Shown: positions 1 through 6,560, counted from the stretch's first letter. The stretch is DNA of 11,588 nt from Candidatus Kapaibacterium sp. (GCA_025450975.1 JANWLI010000080.1:1-11588), one strand, 5' to 3'. Numbers and translations: made by a program. The notes: a model not told the origin generated them from the letters alone.

Positions 1-62
1 CGCTCTTCATCGTAGGCACCGTGGTATGCAAAAAGGGCGAGAGACTGTACTCGTATCCACAT
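1..62 (-). CDS. folB: Dihydroneopterin aldolase FolB, N-terminal fragment cut by the window edge
   Basis: Only the first 20 codons and part of the 21st are present, read leftward from an ATG at 62-60. The peptide begins MWIRVQSLALFAYHGAYDEE, which matches the first strand and the HG..EE motif at the start of FolB/FolX aldolases. In that family the glutamate pair lies near the pterin site. The enzyme converts 7,8-dihydroneopterin to 6-hydroxymethyl-dihydropterin and glycolaldehyde in cytoplasmic folate synthesis. The start lies 2 nt after the miaA stop and has only a weak AGG inside the end of miaA, so translational coupling is likely. The rest lies outside the window; FolX or another tunnel-fold protein cannot be excluded from 20 residues. 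Confidence 0.72.
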   Translation of the reverse strand, partial: MWIRVQSLALFAYHGAYDEE

Positions 63-64
63 AA

Positions 65-940
65 TTAGTTAGCCTGATAACGCTTCATCCAGGTTATTTG
101 TCGCTTCGCGTATTGGCGGGTTTGGGTCGTGATCATCTCGCGCGCCTGATCGAGAGATAACTTCCCGTCTGCAAGATCAGCCACCTCATGATAGCCGATC
201 GCCCGCATCGCAGGCATGTCCCTCGTTACTCCCTGCTTTAGGAGGGTGACGACCTCACCTAACCATCCAGCTTCAAGCATTGCATCAACTCGCCCTGCTA
301 TTCGCGCACGCAATTCCTCGCGCTCGGGAAGCAATACAGTGAATTGAGGCTCGTGTCTGAAGATATCCTTGTCTTTTCGCGCCTCACCCAACGGAGTGCC
401 CGTCGCATAATAGTGTACCCATGCGCGCTCGAGACGTAGTGGATTTCGCTCGCGAGCGATCTGCGAATAGAGATCCGGATCAATATCTTTTAATCGCTCA
501 TGGAGTACGGAGAAGCCATCTGTTTGCAGCTCCTGCCGATACTGCTCCGTTGCAGACTGTTTAGCATCATCGTCAATCGTATATGACGAAATGCCATTGA
601 AGAGTGCGTCGATATAGAGTCCGCTGCCCCCTACGACTAAGGGCTTGTTGCCTCGGCTAAGTATGTCTTCGATCGCTTCTCGCGCATCGTGAGCATATTG
701 ACCGGCATTGTATGCTTCATGTGGCTCGGCGATATCGATGAGGTGGTGGGGAATCTGTTCTCTTACCGAAGGCGGAGTTTTTGCCGTCCCGATATCAAAG
801 CCCCGATAGATCTGAAAAGCATCGGCATTGACGATCTCGATATACTCGTCTTCGCTTGCGCGGCTTAGTGCCAGTGCAGTTTTACCGGATGCCGTCGGCC
901 CCGTGATGACCTCTATACGTTCACGTGAAGCTACTGCCAA
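65..940 (-). CDS. miaA: tRNA dimethylallyltransferase MiaA
   Basis: MiaA transfers a dimethylallyl group from DMAPP to N6 of adenosine 37 in tRNAs that read codons starting with U, giving i6A37, the substrate of MiaB. The 291-residue protein has a P-loop GPTASGKT at 14-21, the NADAFQIYRGFDIGTAK segment (38-54) with the conserved Asp40, GGSGLYI at 104-110, an RAIGYHEV segment, and the C-terminal TRQYAKRQITWMKR motif. Length and domain order are normal for the family. The start is a TTG at 940-938: an in-frame TAA lies 6 nt upstream, and no ATG or GTG precedes the P-loop. The TTG lies inside the last codons of pcm, a 10-nt overlap. There is no well-spaced Shine-Dalgarno, so expression probably relies on coupling to pcm. 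folB follows after 2 nt. Confidence 0.96.
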   Translation of the reverse strand: MAVASRERIEVITGPTASGKTALALSRASEDEYIEIVNADAFQIYRGFDIGTAKTPPSVREQIPHHLIDIAEPHEAYNAGQYAHDAREAIEDILSRGNKPLVVGGSGLYIDALFNGISSYTIDDDAKQSATEQYRQELQTDGFSVLHERLKDIDPDLYSQIARERNPLRLERAWVHYYATGTPLGEARKDKDIFRHEPQFTVLLPEREELRARIAGRVDAMLEAGWLGEVVTLLKQGVTRDMPAMRAIGYHEVADLADGKLSLDQAREMITTQTRQYAKRQITWMKRYQAN

Positions 941-1587
941 CCTTGTTTACCGACGAGAGGTACAAATTTGAACTCAGGAAATTCCGTGACAATGGGCTTG
1001 CCTGCTTCCATACGAATCAGGTACATGCGCTGAACTTCACGTGTGCCGATCGGAATGACCATGCGTCCGCCATTTGGATTGAGCTGGTTGAGCAGCGTCT
1101 CCGGCAGATCGGGTGCGCCGGCAGTAACGATGATCGCATCGAACGGAGCAAACTCTGCCCAGCCAACCGATCCATCGCCGCCACGGGAGATGATACTGTG
1201 ATACCCCATCTTGTCGAACCGCGCCCGTGCTTCGTTGAGCAGCGGTACGTGACGTTCGATGGTATAGACATTGCATCCCATTTCAGCAAGCACCGCGCCC
1301 TGATAGCCGGAGCCGGTGCCGATCTCGAGGATCTTCTCCCCCTTTTTCGGTGCGATGGTCTGGGTTTGAAATGCAACGGTGTATGGCTGCGAGATCGTCT
1401 GCCCCGAGCCGATCGGCAATGCCGAATCTTCGTAGGCACGGAGTGAAAAATGTTTGTCGAGAAATGCCTCGCGTGGGATGTTGCCCATTGCGCGTAGGAC
1501 GTCTTCGTTCGAAATGCCTTTCGAGCGTAAGAAGGCGATCAGTTCTCTGCGAGCGATATCGGAATGACTCAAGAATGTAAGCTTCAT
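931..1587 (-). CDS. pcm: Protein-L-isoaspartate O-methyltransferase
   Basis: The enzyme uses S-adenosylmethionine to methylate L-isoaspartyl residues formed by ageing of Asn and Asp, which starts repair of damaged cytoplasmic proteins. The product is 218 residues from the ATG at 1587. It has the SGQTISQPYTVA substrate segment (61-72), the SAM motif I LEIGTGSGYQ (87-96), the acidic FDAIIVTAGAP strand (149-158) and the family-typical end LVGKQGW. The same frame stays open upstream to about 1806, but that part overlaps dacA, looks unlike a protein of this family, and would give an abnormal 73-residue extension. MKLTF is therefore the preferred start. It lies 7 nt after the dacA stop and has no clear Shine-Dalgarno; the codon just before it is TTG, a possible alternative start. 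The gene overlaps miaA by 10 nt. Confidence 0.95.
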   Translation of the reverse strand: MKLTFLSHSDIARRELIAFLRSKGISNEDVLRAMGNIPREAFLDKHFSLRAYEDSALPIGSGQTISQPYTVAFQTQTIAPKKGEKILEIGTGSGYQGAVLAEMGCNVYTIERHVPLLNEARARFDKMGYHSIISRGGDGSVGWAEFAPFDAIIVTAGAPDLPETLLNQLNPNGGRMVIPIGTREVQRMYLIRMEAGKPIVTEFPEFKFVPLVGKQGWQ

Positions 1588-1594
1588 CAAACGA

Positions 1595-2446
1595 CTATTT
1601 ATCAAATCCTTCGCGGGATTCCACCGCATAATCTTTTGTCGAGCGGGCGATCTCCTCACTTGGTCCGGTCGCGCGTGCCACAGGGCCGGTAATAGCTGCT
1701 GCAATCCGCTTACGCAGTTCATCGGCCGTAAGATTACTCGATAATCTTCCCGATTGTGCAACTGCATACTCGCCAGTCTCTTCGGAGAGCACAAGTGCAA
1801 GTACATCGCCTTGCTCGGAAATGCCTAGCGCCGCACGGTGGCGTGTCCCAAGCATCCTGCCACCTGCAGATTCCACCGACGAGAGCGGAAGTGTACAGCG
1901 TGCTGCTTCGATGAAGCGATCTTTAATAATAACTGCTCCGTCGTGAATGGGACTCCGCTTGTTAAAGATCGAAACAAGTAACTCTTTAGAGATGTGCGCA
2001 TGAATTGGCAGACCGGTATCGACGAACAGTTTTCTCTCTGTCGTGCGGATAACTACGATCAGCGCTCCTTCATGACGGCTGCGAAGCTCCTCGAATGCCT
2101 GGACGATCGTATCGGCATACTCGCTTACATCGGATCGGATAAAGAACTTCACGATAGGATTACGGCCGAGGAATAGTAACAGACGGCGTAGCTCGGGTTG
2201 GAATAGCACGATAAGTGCGATAACCCAAATATCAGTCAGCGTCTGGAGTATCCATGAGAGGGCCTTCATGTCGACGGCACGAGCGGCAAGCGAGGCCACG
2301 ATGACCAGGATGAGACCTAAAAATACCTGCGCGGCGATCGTGCCGCGCATCGCAACATAGAGGCGAAAGAATAAGAAGGCGACAAGAATAACATCGACAA
2401 AGTCGACCCAGGTAACCGACACAAAACCGATCCGGAACAGCTCCAT
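1595..2446 (-). CDS. dacA: Diadenylate cyclase, CdaA/DacA type (membrane-bound)
   Basis: This enzyme condenses two ATP into cyclic di-AMP, a second messenger best known for potassium and osmotic balance and cell-envelope control. The 283-residue protein has three predicted membrane helices in its first ~90 residues, then a DAC domain with the DGA motif (SPIHDGAVII, 165-174), the RHR motif (GTRHRAALGISE, 200-211) and a following SEETGE loop. Domain order and length fit CdaA. The ATG follows the phoH stop with no gap (TAA then ATG), and pcm begins 7 nt after the stop. The usual neighbour cdaR (YbbR domains) is not here. The last ~25 residues are polar and probably disordered. I see no reason to doubt activity. 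Confidence 0.95.
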   Translation of the reverse strand: MELFRIGFVSVTWVDFVDVILVAFLFFRLYVAMRGTIAAQVFLGLILVIVASLAARAVDMKALSWILQTLTDIWVIALIVLFQPELRRLLLFLGRNPIVKFFIRSDVSEYADTIVQAFEELRSRHEGALIVVIRTTERKLFVDTGLPIHAHISKELLVSIFNKRSPIHDGAVIIKDRFIEAARCTLPLSSVESAGGRMLGTRHRAALGISEQGDVLALVLSEETGEYAVAQSGRLSSNLTADELRKRIAAAITGPVARATGPSEEIARSTKDYAVESREGFDK

Positions 2447-3439
2447 TTACTGCTCGTCGTCTCCCTTTTTCAGGATGGGCTTCATACGCTGATCGTAATC
2501 TTCATACGCCTGAATGATATCGCGCACTAACCGATGCCGAACGACATCGGCCTTGCTGAAATAGACGTAGGTAATACCTTCGATGTTCTTGAGAACATCC
2601 TGGATCTGTACCAGGCCTGACTGATCCTTGTAGGGAAGATCGATCTGGGTAATATCACCCGTAACGATCGCTTTTGATCCCTGGCCAAGACGCGTAAGAA
2701 ACATCTTCATTTGCGTGGCAGTCGCATTCTGTCCCTCATCGAGGATGATGAAGGAATTGTTGAGTGTGCGGCCACGCATATAGGCAAGCGGTACTACTTC
2801 GACCGTCCCACGCTCTACATAGGCACGTAACTTTTCGGCAGTGAGCATATCGGCAGCTGCGTCATAGAGCGGGCGCAGATACGGATCGACCTTCTGCGAG
2901 AGATCGCCCGGAAGAAATCCTAAACTCTCCCCTGCTTCGACGGCCGGACGGGCAAGCACGATCTTCGTGACTTCTCGATTCTTTAATGCAGCAATGGCGA
3001 TGGCGACCGCCAGATATGTTTTTCCCGTACCGGCAGGTCCGATGGCAAAGACAACATCATTCTTCTTTACTGCCTTAAGATATTCGATCTGCGCCGGCGT
3101 CTTTACACGGATCGGCTGGCTATGCGTGATCAGGACGATCGACTCAAGCTCTTCATAGCTTTTGGAAACATCCTTGCCGTTTGTCACAAGATCGATGACA
3201 GTCGTCACATCTCTGCGCGAGAGATTCTTTGTCTTGCCGAGCACAAAGGAAAGCTCATTGAATATGCGCTCAATACTTGCGACTTCTTCCGGGGGGCCCT
3301 GGATGATGACGGTTTCTCCTCGCGCAACAATGCGCGAATCGAAATGCTGGTCGATCAGATGCAAATATTCATCGTTAGGACCAAAGATGGCTAAGGCTTC
3401 CGTCGGAGCGATCTTTACTTTTTTCTCTATTACCGGCAT
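2447..3439 (-). CDS. phoH: PhoH-family ATPase
   Basis: This cytoplasmic P-loop ATPase is related to the N-terminal half of superfamily I helicases; PhoH proteins are linked to RNA metabolism, though their exact role is not settled. The 330-residue product has an N-terminal KH-like region (about 15-80), then the PhoH domain with Walker A GPAGTGKT (134-141), an ARPAVEAGESLGFLPG segment (163-178), Walker B IILDEGQN (231-238) and the TGDITQIDLP sensor motif (260-269). Length is typical for the PhoH/YbeZ type. The ATG at 3439 has no recognisable Shine-Dalgarno. It is the first gene of the run phoH-dacA-pcm-miaA-folB. The common partner ybeY does not follow it here. A terminator hairpin separates it from the LysM gene upstream. 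Confidence 0.95.
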   Translation of the reverse strand: MPVIEKKVKIAPTEALAIFGPNDEYLHLIDQHFDSRIVARGETVIIQGPPEEVASIERIFNELSFVLGKTKNLSRRDVTTVIDLVTNGKDVSKSYEELESIVLITHSQPIRVKTPAQIEYLKAVKKNDVVFAIGPAGTGKTYLAVAIAIAALKNREVTKIVLARPAVEAGESLGFLPGDLSQKVDPYLRPLYDAAADMLTAEKLRAYVERGTVEVVPLAYMRGRTLNNSFIILDEGQNATATQMKMFLTRLGQGSKAIVTGDITQIDLPYKDQSGLVQIQDVLKNIEGITYVYFSKADVVRHRLVRDIIQAYEDYDQRMKPILKKGDDEQ

Positions 3440-3463
3440 GGACGAGTAAGCAATAAATGCAGA

Positions 3464-3498
3464 AAGACCGCTCCTCTTATATAAAGAGAAGCGGTCTT
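3464..3498 (-). terminator. Intrinsic terminator after the LysM gene
   Basis: Arms 3464-3478 and 3484-3498 pair over 15 positions around a 5-nt ATATA loop. Fourteen pairs are Watson-Crick; the other is a U-G wobble in the minus-strand RNA but a C-A mismatch in the plus-strand RNA, so the hairpin suits leftward transcripts. A short TTT and a T-rich stretch follow on the minus strand. It lies 46 nt after the LysM stop and 25 nt before the phoH start. If phoH is transcribed from farther upstream, the hairpin would sit in its leader and act as an attenuator. Confidence 0.75.
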
Positions 3499-3499
3499 A

Positions 3500-3507
3500 C
3501 AAAAATA
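3500..3507 (-). promoter_or_regulatory. Possible -7 box (TATTTTTG) upstream of phoH
   Basis: The minus strand reads TATTTTTG, an exact match to the Bacteroidota -7 consensus TAnnTTTG, 60 nt before the phoH start. No TTG or TTTG lies at the expected -33 position. A transcript from here would contain the 3464-3498 hairpin, which argues against a simple promoter. Just upstream lie overlapping inverted repeats (GTATTC/GAATAC at 3513-3518 and 3524-3529; GGTAT/ATACC at 3519-3523 and 3526-3530). Confidence 0.22.
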
Positions 3508-3543
3508 CAGCAGTATTCGGTATGAATACCCGTTACGCCCTAA

Positions 3544-4269
3544 TTAGCGGCGGCGATGACGATAGCCGGTAAGGTCCTTATCAGACTCGGTAACTTCCGA
3601 CTTAGGAATCGTCAGCTGCTGACCAGGATAGATCAGGTCCGGATTGCGGATCTGATCGGTGTTTGCACGCCAGATCTTCGGCCATGCGAACGGATCGTTG
3701 TAGATCTCCGGCTTTTTCGCGATGTTCCAGAGGCAGTCGCGATTCTCGCGCCAGGTGCCAACCGTATACATCATGTTTGCCGGGACCATGCCGCGCTTCA
3801 TCTGGATAAATCCATTCGAAAGCGCCGTGACGCGGCTTCTATGGTCCGGAATGAGTACGAGTTTCTGGCCGCGTAAATAGCGGATCTCCGTCTCGAGTGC
3901 ATCGACGCGACCCTTCTCAACACCAAGTTGCGTTGCCGAAAGCGAACGGAGTGCGTTCAATTCCTGCTCCGAACGTGCGAGGCGCTCGCGATATGCATTG
4001 AAGCCGTTGCGGTCTGTTCCACAGAGTGCATAGAGATCGTCTTTGCACTTGGTGTTTTCAGCCATGCGGGTTTGCAGATCTGAGTTAGCCTTTGCGATCG
4101 CATCGTTAGTTGCCTTCAGGTCGGCTTCTAACCGTGAGATCTCGCTGCGGCGAACGCTGATGGTCGAATCTGCCTGGTCCTTCGTGAAGTCTTCAGGATA
4201 CTGCGCGAACGCTGTACCTGCTGTCATGATCACGAAAAGAGCTGCGATGTATGATAATCTTGTTTTCAT
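3544..4269 (-). CDS. Secreted coiled-coil protein with C-terminal LysM domain
   Basis: This is probably a periplasmic protein that binds peptidoglycan through one LysM domain. From the ATG at 4269 it has 241 residues: a signal peptide with cleavage after TAFA (about residue 22), a long helical coiled-coil region (about 40-135, with two cysteines at 75 and 83), and a LysM domain at about 168-222. The LysM core includes LWNIAKK, WPKIW (196-200) and NPDLIYPGQQLTIP. The tail is basic. An in-frame ATG at 4293 exists, but the 4269 start is better: it puts the signal peptide at the very N-terminus and has a strong Shine-Dalgarno (AGGAAGGA at 4284-4277). The gene lies 23 nt after the lipoprotein gene and shares a WPxIW motif with it. 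The exact role is unknown. Confidence 0.88.
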   Translation of the reverse strand: MKTRLSYIAALFVIMTAGTAFAQYPEDFTKDQADSTISVRRSEISRLEADLKATNDAIAKANSDLQTRMAENTKCKDDLYALCGTDRNGFNAYRERLARSEQELNALRSLSATQLGVEKGRVDALETEIRYLRGQKLVLIPDHRSRVTALSNGFIQMKRGMVPANMMYTVGTWRENRDCLWNIAKKPEIYNDPFAWPKIWRANTDQIRNPDLIYPGQQLTIPKSEVTESDKDLTGYRHRRR

Positions 4270-4276
4270 TGCTTGT

Positions 4277-4284
4277 TCCTTCCT
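4277..4284 (-). promoter_or_regulatory. Ribosome binding site that fixes the LysM gene start
   Basis: The minus strand reads AGGAAGGA, 7 nt before the ATG at 4269. This is one of the few strong Shine-Dalgarno sequences in the window. It favours 4269 over the in-frame ATG at 4293, which overlaps the stop of the lipoprotein gene. Confidence 0.7.
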
Positions 4285-4292
4285 GGTGATCA

Positions 4293-4643
4293 TTAGTTCT
4301 TTCTCCTACCGGTGGTTGGGGCCGGGGCAGGTGGTGGTGGCGGCGGCGGGTTCCAATCGGCCTCATCAGACCAAATGTTCGGCCACGTTACAAGTCCTTC
4401 GCGGACAGCAGCCATATCGCGTTGGCAATCGGATAATTCGCGGTCTTGAGCAGCCAGCTTTGATTGCAGGTCGCGCAAGGTAGCGTTTGCCCGATCCAGA
4501 TCGCTTTGCAGCCTCGAGCGTTGCCCGTCAAGGTCTCGCAGCGTCTTCATTTGTTCCTCGGTCGCCTTGTTCGAGCAGCCTACCAGACCTAATGAGGCTA
4601 CACAGACAAGTACGAGAAACCGTGAGAGCGGTTTTGCTAACAT
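4293..4643 (-). CDS. Small coiled-coil lipoprotein
   Basis: The 116-residue product has a type II signal peptide with lipobox LVGC (20-23), so the mature protein should start at a lipidated Cys23 and sit in a membrane facing the periplasm. Residues about 29-83 form a heptad-like coiled coil with Cys73. Then comes WPNIW (87-91), a run of seven prolines (99-105), an Ala-Pro stretch and a short basic end. There is no catalytic motif. GGAG lies 7 nt before the ATG. The next gene, 23 nt downstream, encodes a LysM protein with a similar coiled coil and the motif WPKIW. A structural or scaffolding partnership at the cell wall is my inference. The layout recalls Lpp-like lipoproteins but is not the same family by eye. 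Confidence 0.85.
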   Translation of the reverse strand: MLAKPLSRFLVLVCVASLGLVGCSNKATEEQMKTLRDLDGQRSRLQSDLDRANATLRDLQSKLAAQDRELSDCQRDMAAVREGLVTWPNIWSDEADWNPPPPPPPAPAPTTGRRKN

Positions 4644-4686
4644 AGATTTACTCCAGAATTAATTAAATGCAACTTTGCTATTCGTG

Positions 4687-4699
4687 TGCACTGAGTGCA
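4687..4699. promoter_or_regulatory. Palindrome at the lipoprotein promoter, possible operator
   Basis: TGCACTGAGTGCA is a perfect inverted repeat of two 6-bp arms around one base. It overlaps the last two bases of the TATTTTTG box (4698-4705) and would cover the expected transcription start of the lipoprotein-LysM pair. That is the position of a repressor operator. No regulator gene lies next to it. Confidence 0.3.
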
Positions 4700-4705
4700 A
4701 AAATA
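4698..4705 (-). promoter_or_regulatory. Possible -7 box (TATTTTTG) of the lipoprotein-LysM operon
   Basis: The minus strand reads TATTTTTG, an exact TAnnTTTG match, 54 nt before the lipoprotein ATG. A second identical copy lies at 4737-4744. Neither has a clear TTTG at -33. The region is AT-rich, so chance matches are possible. Confidence 0.35.
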
Positions 4706-4715
4706 ATAAAATTTT

Positions 4716-4728
4716 GGCGTTTCCCGCC
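4716..4728 (-). terminator. Weak hairpin with U-rich tail after miaB
   Basis: On the minus strand a GGCG/CGCC stem with a 5-nt GGAAA loop is followed by AAAATTTT and then a T-rich run. It lies 47 nt after the miaB stop. The stem is only 4 bp, so termination here is uncertain. A second small stem (CCGTA/TACGG, 4762-4774) lies closer to miaB but has no U-tract. Confidence 0.25.
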
Positions 4729-4775
4729 CGAGCAGTCAAAAATAATGCCAATCTCCCCTCACCGTACCTTACGGC

Positions 4776-6227
4776 CTAGGAGTTAATTACCGGCAATTCG
4801 AATGCGTGATTCTGGCGATCGATGGATACCGCTGACCCAACATGGGGTAGAGCATCGTAAATAACTTCTCCCCGGTCGGAATGTGGCATGATCGTCTTTG
4901 ACTCTTTTTGATCCATCAGCTGTCCGAATAACGTCGCAGAAGTCGCCCGTGTGACGCATATCCTGCGATATTCGCCTACTTCCGCATCAAGCCGGGGGAA
5001 GATCACCGTCTTATTCGTGTCGGTTCTTCCCTTCCATTCGATCTCGTTTCTCTTCGATCTACCTTCGACGAGAATAGTATGCTCGCCCCCAACCTCGATC
5101 AGGTTCTTTCTTGCCGATATCTCATTCTGTAAGACTATGATCTCATTGAGTCTTCGTGACTTCTCCTCAAGTGATACATCATCTGCCAATGTATCGTAAG
5201 CCTTAGTATTTGGCCGGGGTGAGTAGTTGAACATATATGCTCCTTCATACTCGACTTCGCGCATAACGGATTTCGTCATCTCATGGTCGTCAAGGGTCTC
5301 CGTGCAGAAGCCGACAATAATATCTGTCGACATCGCTGCATTTGGCATTGCCAGCTTGATCTTCTCGATGATCCCCATGTAGTGATCACGAGTATAGGTG
5401 CGATTCATCAGCTTCAGAATGCGATCAGAACCTGACTGGATCGGAAGGTGAATATACTTGCAGATGTTATCATGCGAAGCCATCGTATCGATAAGCTTCT
5501 GGTCGAAATCCTGGGGGTGACTCGTCGTGTAGCGAATCCGGACATTTGGTACTGCCCGGGCACATGCGGCGAGAAGGTCGGAGAAATCTTTCCCCTCGTC
5601 GTCATAGGAATTGACATTCTGGCCGAGGAGCGTGATCTCCCGGAAACCCTGCTGTTCAAGCTGTTTGCATTCATCGGCAATGGACGTCAACGAGCGTGAC
5701 CGTTCCCTGCCGCGCGTGTACGGAACGACGCAGAACGTACAGAACTTATCGCAGCCACGCATGACGGAGATAAAGGCGCTGATGCCTTCTGCGCGAAACG
5801 GCATGATATCGTCATAGGTCTCCGTTCTCGAAAGCTTAACGGCAATTCCACTTTCCGCTGTTGCCCGGGTTGCGTCTACAAGCGTTGGAAGTTTGCGATA
5901 CTCATCGGGACCGACGACAAGGTCGACGATGCTCATTGACGACTTGATGATATCCTTACGCAGATGTTCGGCCATGCAGCCAAGCACGCCGACGACCGCA
6001 TCCGGATTACGCTTCTTAAAGCCACGCCAATGCTCGAGCCTGTTCCAGACCTTTTCCTCGGCGTTCTCACGGATAGCGCAGGTATTCATGAAGGCAAGTG
6101 TTGCGCCTTCGAGTTCGGAGGTCGGCGTATATCCGGCCTTATGCAGGACTGATAGGACGATCTCCGTATCTGCCACATTCATCTGGCAGCCGTAGGTCTC
6201 AATATAGACGGTCTTTTTCTCCACCAA
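4776..6227 (-). CDS. miaB: tRNA-2-methylthio-N6-dimethylallyladenosine synthase MiaB
   Basis: MiaB is a radical-SAM methylthiotransferase that turns i6A37 into ms2i6A37, the step after MiaA. The 483-residue protein has an N-terminal UPF0004 domain with Cys14, Cys50 and Cys84 for the auxiliary Fe-S cluster. It also has the radical-SAM motif CDKFCTFC (Cys159, 163, 166), the MiaB-type LGQNVNSY segment (201-208) and a C-terminal TRAM domain (about 376-438). About 45 residues follow TRAM (439-483), somewhat more than usual. No ATG fits: the choices are TTG at 6227 or the next codon GTG at 6224, and the conserved IETYGCQMN strand begins at residue 9. A hairpin (6230-6249) ends 2 nt before the TTG. 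The 48-residue membrane-protein gene ends 38 nt upstream and may be cotranscribed. Confidence 0.96.
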   Translation of the reverse strand: MVEKKTVYIETYGCQMNVADTEIVLSVLHKAGYTPTSELEGATLAFMNTCAIRENAEEKVWNRLEHWRGFKKRNPDAVVGVLGCMAEHLRKDIIKSSMSIVDLVVGPDEYRKLPTLVDATRATAESGIAVKLSRTETYDDIMPFRAEGISAFISVMRGCDKFCTFCVVPYTRGRERSRSLTSIADECKQLEQQGFREITLLGQNVNSYDDEGKDFSDLLAACARAVPNVRIRYTTSHPQDFDQKLIDTMASHDNICKYIHLPIQSGSDRILKLMNRTYTRDHYMGIIEKIKLAMPNAAMSTDIIVGFCTETLDDHEMTKSVMREVEYEGAYMFNYSPRPNTKAYDTLADDVSLEEKSRRLNEIIVLQNEISARKNLIEVGGEHTILVEGRSKRNEIEWKGRTDTNKTVIFPRLDAEVGEYRRICVTRATSATLFGQLMDQKESKTIMPHSDRGEVIYDALPHVGSAVSIDRQNHAFELPVINS

Positions 6228-6229
6228 AA

Positions 6230-6249
6230 GGCTATAACTTATAATAGCC
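6230..6249 (-). promoter_or_regulatory. Hairpin immediately before the miaB start
   Basis: Arms GGCTAT and ATAGCC (6230-6235 and 6244-6249) enclose 8 AT-rich nt, some of which could extend the stem. The RNA stem would end 2 nt before the TTG start, over the place of the ribosome binding site. It has no proper terminator tail (only TTTT), so it could modulate miaB translation or attenuate read-through from the small upstream gene. This is inference from position only. Confidence 0.35.
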
Positions 6250-6265
6250 GTAACCCGTTCGGGCC

Positions 6266-6412
6266 TTATCTGGCAACGATTATTTTGACTGCCCTTTGTG
6301 AATTTTCCTGTGCGGCTTTTTTCGCTGACGACCGCGCAAATGCAAGCGAAAGAACGATGACCATAGCTGAGAGGACGAACCCTGTAAAGAGGAAACGTGC
6401 GACCTTATTCAT
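6266..6412 (-). CDS. 48-residue single-pass membrane protein (hypothetical)
   Basis: An ATG at 6412 opens 48 codons ending in TAA at 6268-6266. The start is preceded by AAGGAG with a 6-nt spacer, the best Shine-Dalgarno in the window. The protein has the basic start MNKVARF, one hydrophobic helix (about 7-26) and a basic, mostly polar tail that ends KIIVAR. It could be a single-pass membrane protein with a cytoplasmic or periplasmic tail; an uncleaved or cleaved signal peptide (LAFA, 23-26) is also possible. I do not recognise a family. It lies 38 nt upstream of miaB on the same strand and 178 nt after the neighbouring T9SS gene stop, with a terminator between, so it likely heads the miaB transcript. 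Confidence 0.6.
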   Translation of the reverse strand: MNKVARFLFTGFVLSAMVIVLSLAFARSSAKKAAQENSQRAVKIIVAR

Positions 6413-6530
6413 ATAGCTCTCCTTTTTGAGGTGGTTAAATGCCTACTAGTAGTACCCCCAAATGGAGAGAAGGTTGTTTAGCTGTATGATGAATAATTAT
6501 AAATGGAACATGGTCAAAAATGGTACATAC
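6413..6530 (-). other. AT-rich leader upstream of the small gene and miaB
   Basis: This stretch has no gene. It holds the Shine-Dalgarno AAGGAG (6419-6424), a perfect 10-bp palindrome CTACTAGTAG (6443-6452) and three copies of AAATGG on the plus strand. It also holds a near match to the -7 box (CATTTTTG on the minus strand near 6520). A promoter for the small gene and miaB must lie here because a terminator closes the upstream unit, but I cannot place it with certainty. Confidence 0.4.
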
Positions 6531-6532
6531 AA

Positions 6533-6560
6533 AAACGCCTGACAATAGTGTCAGGCGTTT
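6533..6560 (-). terminator. Intrinsic terminator of the T9SS-sorted protein gene
   Basis: Arms 6533-6544 and 6549-6560 (AAACGCCTGACA and its complement) form a perfect 12-bp stem with a 4-nt loop. On the minus strand the stem is followed by two more T, giving a five-T run after the GC-rich core. It lies about 30 nt after the stop at 6591. On the plus strand the tail is only TTT, so it mainly serves leftward transcription. Confidence 0.9.

Noticed and set aside
925..1446. Plus-strand 173-codon frame opposite pcm
   Set aside because: It is the antisense of a well-supported methyltransferase gene and has no independent features.
1588..1806. N-terminal extension of pcm
   Set aside because: It overlaps dacA, has no similarity to the family, and would add 73 residues to a protein already of normal length.
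4270..4293. Upstream ATG for the LysM protein
   Set aside because: It overlaps the lipoprotein stop, weakens the signal peptide, and lies before a strong Shine-Dalgarno that serves 4269.
4322..4350. Triplet-rich GGTGGTGGTGGCGGC stretch as a microsatellite
   Set aside because: It simply encodes the proline run of the lipoprotein in mixed CCN codons; slippage is possible but nothing shows it.
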